From assembly GCA_000173115.1 (NCBI GenBank), contig ABVW01000002.1:118358-182357 (forward strand): a stretch of 64,000 nucleotides of DNA, given 5' to 3'. Positions 52,201 to 61,508 of the stretch are shown here, one piece after another; positions within the stretch are counted from its first letter, which is position 1, and each line of letters begins with the position of its first letter. Source of the DNA: Flavobacteria bacterium MS024-3C. Its GTDB lineage: Bacteria; Bacteroidota; Bacteroidia; Flavobacteriales; Flavobacteriaceae. A program made the translations under genes and the position numbers. The notes under the pieces are model-generated. The model was not told where the DNA came from. It ran no database searches and saw nothing but the letters and a program-made list of their open reading frames with translations.

Positions 52201-53652
52201 TTAATTTCTCCTTCCACTAGATTTGCTGCTAGAAGAAGACCTGCTAGAAGAACTGGATCGGTTACTACTACTGCTCCTTACATTATTAGAAGATCTTACA
52301 GCAGGAGCGCTGTTAGTGTTGCTAGAGCGATTAATGCTAGATCTTTTTACAGGACTACTTTGGGTATTATAGCTCCTTCTAATAGGACTTACATTTCTAA
52401 CACTATTTGTGCCAGTGCTTCTTGTAGCATTGCTATTAAAATTACTCGTTCTAGGCGCTAGATTTCTGTACAGTTGGTTGTTAGGACTCTGAATACTTCT
52501 CACAGTGTTGCTCCTTGTTGCGCGAGGTGTTCTTACAATACTGTTGTTTCTTATTGCGTTAGAAGTGTTGTAAGTACGGTCCCTAAGGTTGTTAGATAAA
52601 TTATTAGCAGAGACCATTCTCGTGTTTCCATTAGAGGACACAGTTCTTGTATTAGAAGTTGTTCTTCCAATATTGTTTCTAAGTCCGTTGTTAGAAGTTA
52701 CTATTCCATCAATAGACCGATTATTGTTTTTGTAAGCGTCTATTACCCTGCTGTTGTCAGTGGTTCTGAGATAATTCCTCAACCCACTCACACTTAAAGT
52801 ATTTTTTCTGAGGGCATAGCTGCTATTGCTTCTTTGGGTCTGGTTGTTTTTGCCTCTTCTGGTCGCATTTACCGCAACATTAGTTCTGTATGGACTCCTG
52901 TTGAATTGGTTGCTTCTACCAAATCCATTGACTCTAGCATAGTTGTAAGGTCCGTAAAATGCCACTGGGTTTTGAAAACCCCATCCGTTCCATCCCCATC
53001 TGTTCCAACTGTTCCAGCCCATATTGTTCCAATTGTTAAAGCCCCAGCCCCATTGATCAAATCCCCAAGGGTTCATGCCCCATTGGTTAAATCTCCAGTT
53101 TCTCCATGGGCGAAATCTTATGTTACTCATATTGGCAAAAGAGGAGAAATAAAGCCCTTGCATGCCCATAGGAACTATCCCTGGATTGCCAAAAAATGGA
53201 TCTCCTGGATAAAAATGATCAAACCAAGGATTGTTGTGAATTTGAATGGTCACTGCAGACGGGCTGCTTCCCCAACCCGCTTGAGCATTATTTTGACCCG
53301 AAGACACTTGATTGTTTTGGGGTTGGTATCCCTGACTTTCGTCATAGTTTTCATTGTATTCTCCAGAATTGTATTGGTCTGCAGAAGTGAAATTGTCTTC
53401 TTCTAATAAGGAGGCGTAAGTGTTGGCGCGATCTGAAAAATAAGACCCAAATTCATTTGGGTTTTCGTTCACCAACGGAACAGCTGTTTCAGTAGCAGCC
53501 ACTGTTCTTACTACTCCATTGGGATTGCTATAAATCCCATCTTGTGCATAATAAGATGCTTGGGTGAAACTTCCACATGAAGTCAAAAACAAGCTTACTG
53601 TTATTAGTAATCCTAAAGATCTAAAACCGGAAGTAAATGTTTGTGTTTTCAT
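52201..53652 (-). CDS. Low-complexity lipoprotein, W/G/N-rich then R/S/N-rich
   Basis: 483 residues. Signal peptide with lipobox LTSC (Cys26). The acidic middle is followed by an aromatic segment at about 181-230 with twelve tryptophans in fifty residues (repeats like WGMNPWGFDQWGWGFNNW), then a basic, Arg/Ser/Asn/Thr-rich disordered tail to the end finishing in RSSSSSRSSSSSK-type sequence. No catalytic motif is seen. Outer-membrane-linked, surface or adhesive roles are possible but unproven. It lies 16 bases upstream of the FadL-like gene, so the two probably form a transcription unit. Confidence 0.72.
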   Translation of the reverse strand: MKTQTFTSGFRSLGLLITVSLFLTSCGSFTQASYYAQDGIYSNPNGVVRTVAATETAVPLVNENPNEFGSYFSDRANTYASLLEEDNFTSADQYNSGEYNENYDESQGYQPQNNQVSSGQNNAQAGWGSSPSAVTIQIHNNPWFDHFYPGDPFFGNPGIVPMGMQGLYFSSFANMSNIRFRPWRNWRFNQWGMNPWGFDQWGWGFNNWNNMGWNSWNRWGWNGWGFQNPVAFYGPYNYARVNGFGRSNQFNRSPYRTNVAVNATRRGKNNQTQRSNSSYALRKNTLSVSGLRNYLRTTDNSRVIDAYKNNNRSIDGIVTSNNGLRNNIGRTTSNTRTVSSNGNTRMVSANNLSNNLRDRTYNTSNAIRNNSIVRTPRATRSNTVRSIQSPNNQLYRNLAPRTSNFNSNATRSTGTNSVRNVSPIRRSYNTQSSPVKRSSINRSSNTNSAPAVRSSNNVRSSSSNRSSSSSRSSSSSKSSGRRN

Positions 53653-53800
53653 ATGGCTATAATTTAATTGTTATGCTCTTTAAAAATAGTTAGTTTTGTG
53701 CCAAAGTGCCAGACTAGTAAAATGGTTTTAAAAGGCGTAGTACTGAGAATTATATACTAACTATAGGCTAAATTACAAGATTTGTGCCAAACTCTAAGTT

Positions 53801-55276
53801 ATGAGTAAAAATTTAACCAAAAGAAGTGAAGACTACTCTAAGTGGTATAACGAATTAGTAGGAAAAGCAGACCTTGCAGAGAATTCTGGCGTAAGAGGTT
53901 GTATGGTTATAAAACCATACGGATATGCCATTTGGGAAAAAATGCAGGCCGCTTTAGATCATATGTTTAAAGAAACGGGCCATGAGAATGCCTATTTCCC
54001 CCTGTTCATTCCCAAGTCATATTTTAGTAAAGAGGCAAGCCATGTAGATGGTTTTGCTAAAGAATGTGCTGTAGTAACCCATTACAGGCTTAAAAATGCA
54101 GAAGATGGGAGTGGTGTAATTGTTGATCCTGATGCTAAATTAGAAGAAGAATTAATTGTCAGACCTACTTCAGAAACCATCATTTGGGATACCTATAGAA
54201 AGTGGATACAATCATATAGAGACCTTCCCTTGCTAATTAATCAGTGGGCCAATGTAGTTCGCTGGGAAATGAGAACGCGTTTGTTTTTGAGAACATCAGA
54301 GTTTTTGTGGCAAGAAGGACATACCGCTCATGCTACCAAAGAAGAGGCTATTGCTGAGGCTGAGCAAATGATGGAGGTGTACGCTACATTTGCACAGGAA
54401 TTTATGGCGGTTCCTGTGATTAAAGGATTAAAAACGGAGTCTGAACGTTTTGCTGGTGCCTTAGAAACCTATTGTATTGAAGCCATGATGCAAGATGGAA
54501 AAGCATTACAGGCAGGTACGTCTCACTTTTTAGGACAAAATTTCGCCAAGGCTTTTGATGTGACCTACGCAACAAAAGAAGGAAAACAAGCGCATGTATG
54601 GGCCACTTCATGGGGAGTTTCTACCCGACTAATGGGTGCACTTATTATGACCCATTCAGACGACAACGGATTGGTATTACCCCCAAAATTAGCCCCCATA
54701 CAAGTAGTTATTGTACCTATATATAAAGGTACAGACCAATTAGACGCTATAGCAGAAAAAGTAGCACCTTTAGTAAAGGCGCTTAAGTCTAAGGGAATTT
54801 CAGTGAAGTTTGACCAAAGAGATACACACAAGCCAGGATTTAAATTTAATGAATACGAACTCAAAGGGGTTCCTATTCGTTTGGCTATTGGACAAAGAGA
54901 TTTAGACAACAATACGTTTGAAGTAGCCAGAAGAGACACCCTAACTAAGGAAACAGTCGCTTCAGACCACTTAGTGGAGCATGTAGAGCAGTTGTTAGCC
55001 GTTATTCAAGACAATCTATACCAACGTGCCCTTGAATTTAGAGACACCCACATTACCCCTGTAGACACTTTTGAAGAATTTAAAAAGGTCTTAAATGAAA
55101 AGGGTGGTTTTATTGCGGCGCATTGGGATGGCACTATAGCCACAGAAGCGAAGATAAAAGACGCTACAAAGGCTTCCATTAGGTGTATTCCTATCGATGC
55201 AAAAGAAGAGCAAGGCCTGTGTATTCTTACGGGCAAGCCCTCTTCTAAAAGGGTCTTATTTGCAAAGGCCTATTAA
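53801..55276 (+). CDS. proS: Prolyl-tRNA synthetase, short archaeal/eukaryal type
   Basis: Class II synthetase charging tRNA-Pro. 491 residues, the short type without the editing insertion of long bacterial ProS. Motif 1 [17 protein letters not shown], motif 2 [29 protein letters not shown], motif 3 [23 protein letters not shown], then anticodon-binding [16 protein letters not shown] and the C-terminal zinc-like domain ending in the conserved [18 protein letters not shown] with terminal tyrosine. Divergent from the low-complexity lipoprotein gene. Confidence 0.96.
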   Translation: MSKNLTKRSEDYSKWYNELVGKADLAENSGVRGCMVIKPYGYAIWEKMQAALDHMFKETGHENAYFPLFIPKSYFSKEASHVDGFAKECAVVTHYRLKNAEDGSGVIVDPDAKLEEELIVRPTSETIIWDTYRKWIQSYRDLPLLINQWANVVRWEMRTRLFLRTSEFLWQEGHTAHATKEEAIAEAEQMMEVYATFAQEFMAVPVIKGLKTESERFAGALETYCIEAMMQDGKALQAGTSHFLGQNFAKAFDVTYATKEGKQAHVWATSWGVSTRLMGALIMTHSDDNGLVLPPKLAPIQVVIVPIYKGTDQLDAIAEKVAPLVKALKSKGISVKFDQRDTHKPGFKFNEYELKGVPIRLAIGQRDLDNNTFEVARRDTLTKETVASDHLVEHVEQLLAVIQDNLYQRALEFRDTHITPVDTFEEFKKVLNEKGGFIAAHWDGTIATEAKIKDATKASIRCIPIDAKEEQGLCILTGKPSSKRVLFAKAY

Positions 55277-55301
55277 AAAAAGAAAAAATTGTAGCGGACT
55301 C

Positions 55302-55331
55302 TTGCAATAGTGAAAAATAGTTGTATTTTTG
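55302..55331 (+). promoter_or_regulatory. Promoter of the tRNA-Glu pair
   Basis: TTG at 55302-55304, 19 bases, TATTTTTG at 55324-55331: full Bacteroidota consensus, 23 bases before the first tRNA. Confidence 0.75.
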
Positions 55332-55354
55332 CATCCGCAATTGCGCAAACTAAT

Positions 55355-55426
55355 GGTCCGTTCGTCTAGGGGTTAGGACGCCAGGTTTTCATCCTGGTAA
55401 CAGGGGTTCGATTCCCCTACGGACTA
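55355..55426 (+). tRNA. tRNA-Glu (UUC), first copy
   Basis: 72 nt. Acceptor GGTCCGT pairs with ACGGACT (first pair G-U), discriminator A. Anticodon arm CCAGG-TTTTCAT-CCTGG gives anticodon UUC. T-arm AGGGGTTCGATTCCCCT. CCA is not encoded. Confidence 0.97.
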
Positions 55427-55457
55427 CAAATTTTATCCGCAGCAGTTGCTGCAAACC

Positions 55458-55529
55458 GGTCCGTTCGTCTAGGGGTTAGGACGCCAGGTTTTCATCCTGG
55501 TAACAGGGGTTCGATTCCCCTACGGACTA
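55458..55529 (+). tRNA. tRNA-Glu (UUC), second copy
   Basis: Identical 72-nt copy of the tRNA at 55355, 31 bases further on; probably one precursor transcript running into rpsT. Confidence 0.97.
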
Positions 55530-55572
55530 CAAAAGCGAATGGTAACATTCATAACAATTACAAATTAAAACT

Positions 55573-55824
55573 ATGGCTAATCACAAGTCTGCATTAAAGA
55601 GAATTAGAAGAAACGAGGCGGTGCGTTTACGTAACAAGTACCAGCACAAGACCATGCGTAACGCCCTTAAGAAATTACGTTTAGAAGAAGATAAGAAAGC
55701 AGCTTTAGAGATGCTTCCATCTGTAATTTCTATGATTGATAAGTTGGCGAAACGCAATATCATTCATTCTAACAAAGCTTCTAACTTGAAGAGTAAGTTA
55801 ACCAAACAAGTAGCGACTCTTTAA
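55573..55824 (+). CDS. rpsT: Small-subunit ribosomal protein S20
   Basis: 83 residues, basic and helical, with the S20 pattern [21 protein letters not shown] at the N-terminus and [24 protein letters not shown] C-terminal region. Binds 16S rRNA in the body of the 30S subunit. Follows the two tRNAs by 43 bases without its own clear promoter, so it is probably co-transcribed with them. Strong terminator downstream. Confidence 0.96.
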   Translation: MANHKSALKRIRRNEAVRLRNKYQHKTMRNALKKLRLEEDKKAALEMLPSVISMIDKLAKRNIIHSNKASNLKSKLTKQVATL

Positions 55825-55855
55825 GTAGAGATCTCTTACTCGTTTTACCTTATAC

Positions 55856-55890
55856 GCCTGTGGTATTTTTCAATACCACAGGCTTTTTTT
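55856..55890 (+). terminator. Terminator after rpsT
   Basis: GCCTGTGGTATT and AATACCACAGGC form a perfect 12-bp stem with a TTTC loop, followed by seven T. Confidence 0.92.
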
Positions 55891-55916
55891 GTGCCCTACT
55901 TAAGGGTGTCACAGGT

Positions 55917-55951
55917 AAAAAAAAACGCCGCGGAGAAATCCGCGGCGTTTT
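55917..55951 (-). terminator. Terminator of rho
   Basis: AAAACGCCGCGGA and TCCGCGGCGTTTT form a 13-bp stem with GAAA loop; the long run (nine A on the plus strand) lies on the downstream side for the minus-strand rho gene. Confidence 0.9.
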
Positions 55952-55971
55952 AATATATTTATCAGAAGTGA

Positions 55972-57738
55972 TTATTGATTCATGGTCAATAAGAACTCCT
56001 CGTTGTTTTTAGTTTGTTTAAAGCGCTGCTCAATAAACTCCATGGCTTCAACAGGGTTCATGTCTGCAAGGTATTTGCGCATGATCCACATACGTTGCAC
56101 TGTTTGCTCGTCTAATAAGAGGTCATCTCTACGTGTACTAGAAGAGGTAAGGTCAATGGCAGGGAAAATTCTTCTGTTAGATATTTTTCTATCTAATTGA
56201 AGTTCCATATTACCTGTTCCTTTGAACTCTTCAAAAATCACCTCGTCCATTTTAGATCCAGTCTCTGTTAAAGCAGTGGCTATAATAGTAAGAGAACCCC
56301 CATTTTCAATGTTTCTAGCGGCTCCGAAGAATCTTTTTGGTTTGTGTAGTGCGTTGGCGTCTACCCCTCCACTGAGCACCTTACCTGAGGCAGGTTGAAC
56401 GGTATTGTAGGCTCTGGCTAATCTGGTGATTGAATCTAAAAGAATCACCACATCATGGCCACATTCTACCAATCGTTTCGCTTTTTCTAAAACAATATTA
56501 GCCACCCTTACATGTTCTGTGGCTTCCTTATCAAAAGTAGAAGCTATGACCTCTCCTTTTACATTTCGCTGCATGTCTGTCACTTCCTCAGGGCGTTCAT
56601 CTATTAACAAGATAAGTTGGTACACCTCAGGATGATTGGCTGCAATTCCGTTAGCAATGTCTTTAAGAAGCATGGTCTTACCCGTTTTAGGTTGGGCTAC
56701 AATCATTCCTCTTTGACCTTTACCTATAGGGCAAAATAAATCTATGATTCTATTGGATATATTACTCTGTCTTTCAGATAGTTTGAATTTTTCTTCTGGA
56801 AATAAAGGGGTCAAATGCTCAAAAGCTACACGGTCTCTAACGACTTGTGGGTCTTGACCATTAATTTTATTTACTTTGATGAGTGGGAAATACTTTTCAC
56901 CTTCTTTTGGAGGTCTTACTTCTCCCAATACAGTATCTCCTGGCTTTAAACCGAACAGTCTTATCTGAGATTGAGATACGTATATATCATCTGGAGAAGA
57001 TAGGTAGTTGTAATCAGAAGATCTCAAGAAACCATATCCATCCTGCATAATATCTAAAACGCCTTCAGAGGCAATGATACTGTCAAATTCATAGTCAGGA
57101 TCCTTGTACCTATTCTTTAATTCTTTGTCGAAATTAAAGTTTTTTTCTGGACGGTTTTGATTGGGATTTTTTCTGTTTTGCTGTTTGGGCGCATGTTGGG
57201 GATGGTTCCTTTGCTCTGTAGATTTTTCAGTTGGTCTAGCTTCCCTGTTGTTCTGCTTACCTTCTGGTCTTCTATTGGGGCGGTTGCTTTGAATCCTTCC
57301 GTTATTTTGCTCCTCAGCTTCAGGTGACTTTTTGTTTGGGATTCCCTCGGGCTTGGTTCTCTCTGGTCTGGCCGTAGCTTCTGTAGTTTTATCTGATGAT
57401 TGAGTCGCCACTTTAAAAGATACCTGATCGTTTTCTTCTTTAGGTTTCCTAGGTCTTGGATTTGGTTTTCTTCTAACTACTTCAGCATTTACAGACGCTT
57501 CTTTAGTGGTTTCAGTAACGGCTTCAGAATTGCTTTTAGATAAAACATCATCTGTTTTTCCCTCTAGAACTGGTGTTGCAACAGCAACTACAGCCTTAGG
57601 GTTTGTGGCCTGAAGGTCTAAAATCTGATATACTAAATCTATTTTTTTTAAGGTTTTAAACTTAGGAACCTTTAATCCTTTTGCAATTTCCTGAAGCTCT
57701 GGAAGCTTCATGGTTTTTAGTTTTGAAATTTCAAACAT
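55972..57738 (-). CDS. rho: Transcription termination factor Rho with disordered insert
   Basis: 588 residues, longer than the 419 of E. coli. Order: N-terminal helical Rho_N ([16 protein letters not shown]), a low-complexity insert at about 45-215 rich in Asn, Arg, Pro, Gln and Lys, an OB/cold-shock RNA-binding domain ([20 protein letters not shown]), and the RecA-like ATPase with [24 protein letters not shown] (Walker A), [27 protein letters not shown], and the R-loop [15 protein letters not shown]. The hexamer unwinds RNA to end transcription. Such inserts are known in Bacteroidota Rho, where one has been reported to drive phase separation. Confidence 0.96.
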   Translation of the reverse strand: MFEISKLKTMKLPELQEIAKGLKVPKFKTLKKIDLVYQILDLQATNPKAVVAVATPVLEGKTDDVLSKSNSEAVTETTKEASVNAEVVRRKPNPRPRKPKEENDQVSFKVATQSSDKTTEATARPERTKPEGIPNKKSPEAEEQNNGRIQSNRPNRRPEGKQNNREARPTEKSTEQRNHPQHAPKQQNRKNPNQNRPEKNFNFDKELKNRYKDPDYEFDSIIASEGVLDIMQDGYGFLRSSDYNYLSSPDDIYVSQSQIRLFGLKPGDTVLGEVRPPKEGEKYFPLIKVNKINGQDPQVVRDRVAFEHLTPLFPEEKFKLSERQSNISNRIIDLFCPIGKGQRGMIVAQPKTGKTMLLKDIANGIAANHPEVYQLILLIDERPEEVTDMQRNVKGEVIASTFDKEATEHVRVANIVLEKAKRLVECGHDVVILLDSITRLARAYNTVQPASGKVLSGGVDANALHKPKRFFGAARNIENGGSLTIIATALTETGSKMDEVIFEEFKGTGNMELQLDRKISNRRIFPAIDLTSSSTRRDDLLLDEQTVQRMWIMRKYLADMNPVEAMEFIEQRFKQTKNNEEFLLTMNQ

Positions 57739-57903
57739 TCAATAATATAAATAGGTGGATACTTGAGATAAGTAATTGTTGTAAATAATTGAAAATGGGA
57801 AAAAGAACTTCCCAGAGGTAAGTGTGATTATCTCTATAACTGAATCACATTACAATAATACAAATAAAAATTAATATTCTCTTTAAAACTTAAAAAAGAC
57901 CAC

Positions 57904-57911
57904 TATTTTTG
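57904..57911 (+). promoter_or_regulatory. -7 box of DUF4293 gene promoter
   Basis: TATTTTTG, 24 bases before the ATG at 57936; no TTG at the proper distance. Confidence 0.55.
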
Positions 57912-57935
57912 TGACCGAACAAGAATGCATCTTAT

Positions 57936-58346
57936 ATGATACAAAGAATACAATCATTTTATTTATTTATAGTAGCTGCAGTAAATTTATTCGCTGTTTT
58001 TTTTGTGAATATCGTTGCTGAAGTGTCTGAAAACACTATCTTTACTTTAGCAAACGCCTTAAATAAAGGTACGTTCATCTTGTTTGTAACACTTACTTTA
58101 ATAAGTGTTTTTTCCTATAAAAAGCGAATTAATCAGTTTGTAATGAACCGATTAAACATCATATTAAACTTTTTTTTACTAGGATTTTTCGTTTACCGAT
58201 GGCTAAGTTTATCTGGAGAAAGTTTTCTTTCTGAGAAGGGTATTGGGATGTTTGTTCCTATTATTTCTATCGTTTTTTTATCTGTGGCCAATAAAGCCAT
58301 AAAAAAGGACGAAGATCTCGTAAAATCTGTCGATCGTTTACGTTAA
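57936..58346 (+). CDS. DUF4293 membrane protein
   Basis: 136 residues with four membrane helices (FYLFIVAAVNLFAVFFV, FILFVTLTLISVF, LNIILNFFLLGFFVY, MFVPIISIVFLSVANKAI) and a charged C-terminus ending KSVDRLR. It begins MIQRIQSFYL, the family pattern. In Bacteroidota this family is regularly found beside rho, as here in divergent orientation; its function is unknown. A hairpin follows. Confidence 0.88.
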   Translation: MIQRIQSFYLFIVAAVNLFAVFFVNIVAEVSENTIFTLANALNKGTFILFVTLTLISVFSYKKRINQFVMNRLNIILNFFLLGFFVYRWLSLSGESFLSEKGIGMFVPIISIVFLSVANKAIKKDEDLVKSVDRLR

Positions 58347-58374
58347 ACCTAACATCTTAGTAGTATTAGTGCGT

Positions 58375-58404
58375 AAAACCCGGGCTTGTTACCCGGGTTT
58401 TTTT
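58375..58404. terminator. Bidirectional terminator DUF4293 / phosphodiesterase
   Basis: AAAACCCGGG and CCCGGGTTTT with loop CTTGTTA and seven T, between convergent genes; it overlaps the stop of the phosphodiesterase gene. Confidence 0.85.
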
Positions 58405-58909
58405 ACGACTTTTTTCCCCTCAAGCCCAATTCAATGACCTCTAAATCTTTTAAAGTACCCTGGTCAATAGAAAAACGCAGCATGGTTCTCATATGGTGAA
58501 AGCCAGATACGCCGCAAGCTCCAGGATTTAGGTGCATGCATTGAATGGATTTATCCCACTGTACTTTTAATATATGTGAGTGCCCTGCAATAAATATTTG
58601 TGGGGCACTTTGTTTTATTTCCGCTCTAATACGTTGGTTGTATTTGCCTGGATAACCACCAATATGAGTGATCCACACTTTCATACCCTCACAGTCAAAT
58701 TTTAAATCCAAGGGGAAGGTGCTTCTGGCTTTGTGGTCATCTATATTTCCGTAAACTGCCCTTAGGGGTTTTAAAGCAGCTATAGCATCTGTTACCGCCA
58801 AGTCCCCAATATCCCCAGCGTGCCATACCTCGTCTGCCTCGGACACAAAATGTAATATTCTCTCGTCTATATGTGAGTGGGTATCTGAAAGCAGTAAAAT
58901 TTTTTTCAT
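58403..58909 (-). CDS. YfcE/MJ0936-type metallophosphodiesterase
   Basis: 168 residues of the calcineurin-like phosphoesterase fold. Metal and phosphate residues seen: ILLLSDTHSH (first Asp and His), VWHAGDIGDLAV, AVYGNIDDH, WITHIGGYPGK, IFIAGHSHI and LNPGACG. Small members cleave cyclic nucleotides or artificial phosphodiesters; the native substrate is unknown. A dinuclear metal site is expected. Divergent from truA. Confidence 0.9.
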   Translation of the reverse strand: MKKILLLSDTHSHIDERILHFVSEADEVWHAGDIGDLAVTDAIAALKPLRAVYGNIDDHKARSTFPLDLKFDCEGMKVWITHIGGYPGKYNQRIRAEIKQSAPQIFIAGHSHILKVQWDKSIQCMHLNPGACGVSGFHHMRTMLRFSIDQGTLKDLEVIELGLRGKKS

Positions 58910-58936
58910 TTAAAGTAAATTCAAGTGGCTATACGG

Positions 58937-58944
58937 TATATTTG
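58937..58944 (+). promoter_or_regulatory. -7 box of truA promoter
   Basis: TATATTTG, 22 bases before the truA TTG start. Supports that start rather than one further upstream. Confidence 0.6.
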
Positions 58945-58966
58945 CACACAAAAGTAAGAGATTGCG

Positions 58967-59710
58967 TTGAGATATTTTGTACACTTTTCATATCTAGGAA
59001 CAGACTACCACGGTTGGCAAAAGCAACCGAATGCCTCTAGTGTCCAAGAAAAAATGGAACAGGCATTTTCACTGTTATTGGCTACACCAATAGAATTAAT
59101 GGGTGCGGGACGAACAGACGCTGGTGTACACGCTAAAAAGATGGTTGCTCATTTTGACACAGAATTAGGCTTTGACAAGCAAATCATCAAGGATAGGCTG
59201 AACGCCTTTCTAGCTGCAGATATTTCAATTGATCAGATATTGGCAGTTACCCAAGAAACCCATGCCCGTTTTACCGCTACCAGTAGGACTTATGAGTACA
59301 TAGTGGTCAATCAAAAAGACCCCTTTCAACATCATGGAGCCCATTATGTATTTCAGCCCCTTGATATTCAATCAATGAATAAAGCGGCACAGATATTATT
59401 GGGAGAAAAAGATTTTGAGTGTTTCTCAAAGTCCAATTCAGATGTACATACTTTTATTTGTGACATCACCCACGCAAAGTGGGTAGCTACAAAAGGACAA
59501 TTGGTTTTTACCATAACAGCCAATCGATTTTTACGAAATATGGTTCGCGCAATTGTGGGAACTCTTTTAGAAATTGGTACAGGAAAGCGGCCAGTGACAG
59601 ATATTCCACTTCTTCTAGAGACCAAGTCAAGAAGTAAGGCTGGGCCATCAGTGCCAGCGAAAGGTTTATATTTAACCCAGATAAATTACCCAGAAAACAT
59701 TTATGTCTGA
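58967..59710 (+). CDS. truA: tRNA pseudouridine synthase A
   Basis: Converts uridines 38-40 of tRNA anticodon stems to pseudouridine. 247 residues. The start is TTG at 58967, giving MRYFVHFSYLGTDYHGWQ as in family members. The catalytic aspartate is in MGAGRTDAGVHAKK; ATSRTYEYIV and ANRFLRNMVRAIVGTLLEIG follow. The stop overlaps the ATG of the exporter gene by eight bases (ATGTCTGA), so the two are translationally coupled. Confidence 0.95.
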   Translation: MRYFVHFSYLGTDYHGWQKQPNASSVQEKMEQAFSLLLATPIELMGAGRTDAGVHAKKMVAHFDTELGFDKQIIKDRLNAFLAADISIDQILAVTQETHARFTATSRTYEYIVVNQKDPFQHHGAHYVFQPLDIQSMNKAAQILLGEKDFECFSKSNSDVHTFICDITHAKWVATKGQLVFTITANRFLRNMVRAIVGTLLEIGTGKRPVTDIPLLLETKSRSKAGPSVPAKGLYLTQINYPENIYV

Positions 59711-61478
59711 TCATAAACAAAGCGGAAAAGCATTCGACAAAAAACTGTTTAAGCGATTGTTGCAATATACCAATCCTTACGCATTCACTTTTTATGGGGT
59801 AGCGTTTGCTGCAGTTGTACTTTCTGCATTTGCGGTATTGAGACCAGTTTTGGTAGGGGTTTTGGTAGATGAGGCCATTAAAATGGCCGATGCCGAAAAG
59901 CTCCTACACCTCACCCTCATATTACTTGCCGTATTAATAGGGGAGGTAATGAGCCAACTCACTTTTAACTATTTTGCCAATTGGCTTGGAGAGTCTGTCA
60001 TTAGGGATGTAAGGGTGAAGCTATTTGATCATATGACGCATTTTAAAATGGCTTATTTTGACACATCTTCCATTGGGATATTGGTGACCAGAGCTGTAGC
60101 AGACATGCAGCGAATAGGTGAGATATTCTCTCAAGGATTTTTTGTTATTGTGTCAGATTTACTTAAAATGTTTGTAGTAGGTGGAGTGATGCTCTATTTA
60201 AATTGGAGGCTATCTTTAATCGTATTTGCCGTGCTGCCTATTATTTTATACGCAACAAGATTGTTTCAAAGGGCTATGAAAGGAGCCTTTACAGAGGTGA
60301 GGGCTCAGGTTGCACAACTGAATTCATTTGTTCAAGAGCGTATTTCTGGAATGAAAATAGTACAGCTTTTTAATAGGGCGTCTGCAGAGAAAAAAGCCTT
60401 TGAACAAATTAATGAGAAGCACACCAAAGCTTGGTTAAAGACCGTGTGGTATAACTCTGTTTTTTTTCCAGTAGCAGACATAGTTTCTTCTATTACAATA
60501 GGTATGATTGTATGGTACGGCGGCCTTCAAAATATTTCTGGTATTAGCGCCAATGAATACGGGACTATATTCACATTTATTTTGTTGTCAGAGATGCTTT
60601 TTAGGCCACTGAGACAAATAGCAGATAAGTTCAATACATTACAAATGGGGATGGTCGCTGCTGCAAGGGTATTTAAAATTTTAGATACCCAAGACCAAAC
60701 AGAAACAGGAGGATCTATTGACTTAGCTCAAATGGAAGGCGCCATTGCTTTTGAAAATGTTGTTTTTGGTTACCTCCCAGAGGAAGCTGTACTCAAAGGG
60801 ATTTCTTTTGAAGTTTCTAAAGGAGAAACACTTGCTATAGTAGGCGCAACTGGTGCTGGTAAGTCTACGATTATAAATCTATTAAATCGTTTTTATGGCA
60901 TTCAATCTGGCCGTATTTCTATTGACGGCCATAACATTAATGCGTTGTCCCTAAAGGGACTTAGAAGTCATATTGCCGTTGTATTACAAGACGTGTTTCT
61001 CTTTGCGGACACTATTGAAAACAACATTTCTTTGGGAAATTCTGAAGTTAGTCTTTCCGAAATAGAAGCTGCGGCTAAAGAAATTGGCGTTCATGATTTT
61101 ATTGAGAGCTTACCAGGAGGGTATCAGTTTAATGTAAAGGAACGCGGGGGAATGCTTTCGAGTGGCCAAAGGCAGCTAATTGCCTTTCTAAGGGCTTATG
61201 TGACCAAACCCTCTATATTGGTCTTAGATGAAGCCACTTCTTCTATAGACAGTGCCTCAGAGCAACTCATTCAAAAGGCTACAGATACCATTACAAAGGG
61301 AAGGACTTCCATAGTGATTGCACACAGATTAGCGACCATTCAAAAGGCCTCTAATATTCTGGTAATGGACGCAGGGGTGATTGTGGAACAAGGCACTCAT
61401 GAGGCACTGCTCAAAAAAGGGGGTTATTACAAAAACCTTTATGAAGCGCAGTTTTTATCTGTAGCTGTAGTGGAATAA
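59703..61478 (+). CDS. MsbA-like ABC exporter (fused membrane and ATPase domains)
   Basis: 591 residues: six membrane helices (about 1-315) with coupling-helix-like sequences, then one nucleotide-binding domain: Walker A VGATGAGKSTIINLLNRFYG, Q-loop VVLQDVFLFADTI, signature LSSGQRQLIAFLRAY, Walker B SILVLDEATSSID and switch His IVIAHRLATIQ. Works as a homodimer or heterodimer. Lipid-flipping or multidrug export are both possible; I cannot choose. It overlaps truA by eight bases. Convergent with the displaced cdaA fragment, 30 bases away. Confidence 0.92.
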   Translation: MSDHKQSGKAFDKKLFKRLLQYTNPYAFTFYGVAFAAVVLSAFAVLRPVLVGVLVDEAIKMADAEKLLHLTLILLAVLIGEVMSQLTFNYFANWLGESVIRDVRVKLFDHMTHFKMAYFDTSSIGILVTRAVADMQRIGEIFSQGFFVIVSDLLKMFVVGGVMLYLNWRLSLIVFAVLPIILYATRLFQRAMKGAFTEVRAQVAQLNSFVQERISGMKIVQLFNRASAEKKAFEQINEKHTKAWLKTVWYNSVFFPVADIVSSITIGMIVWYGGLQNISGISANEYGTIFTFILLSEMLFRPLRQIADKFNTLQMGMVAAARVFKILDTQDQTETGGSIDLAQMEGAIAFENVVFGYLPEEAVLKGISFEVSKGETLAIVGATGAGKSTIINLLNRFYGIQSGRISIDGHNINALSLKGLRSHIAVVLQDVFLFADTIENNISLGNSEVSLSEIEAAAKEIGVHDFIESLPGGYQFNVKERGGMLSSGQRQLIAFLRAYVTKPSILVLDEATSSIDSASEQLIQKATDTITKGRTSIVIAHRLATIQKASNILVMDAGVIVEQGTHEALLKKGGYYKNLYEAQFLSVAVVE

Positions 61479-61508
61479 TAAAGTTGTGAAAGCGCTTTAG
61501 GGAAAAGA

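Noticed and set aside
53653..53720. TGGCAC on the minus strand as a sigma-54 promoter for the low-complexity lipoprotein
   Set aside because: The TTGC half at the -12 position is missing at the required spacing.
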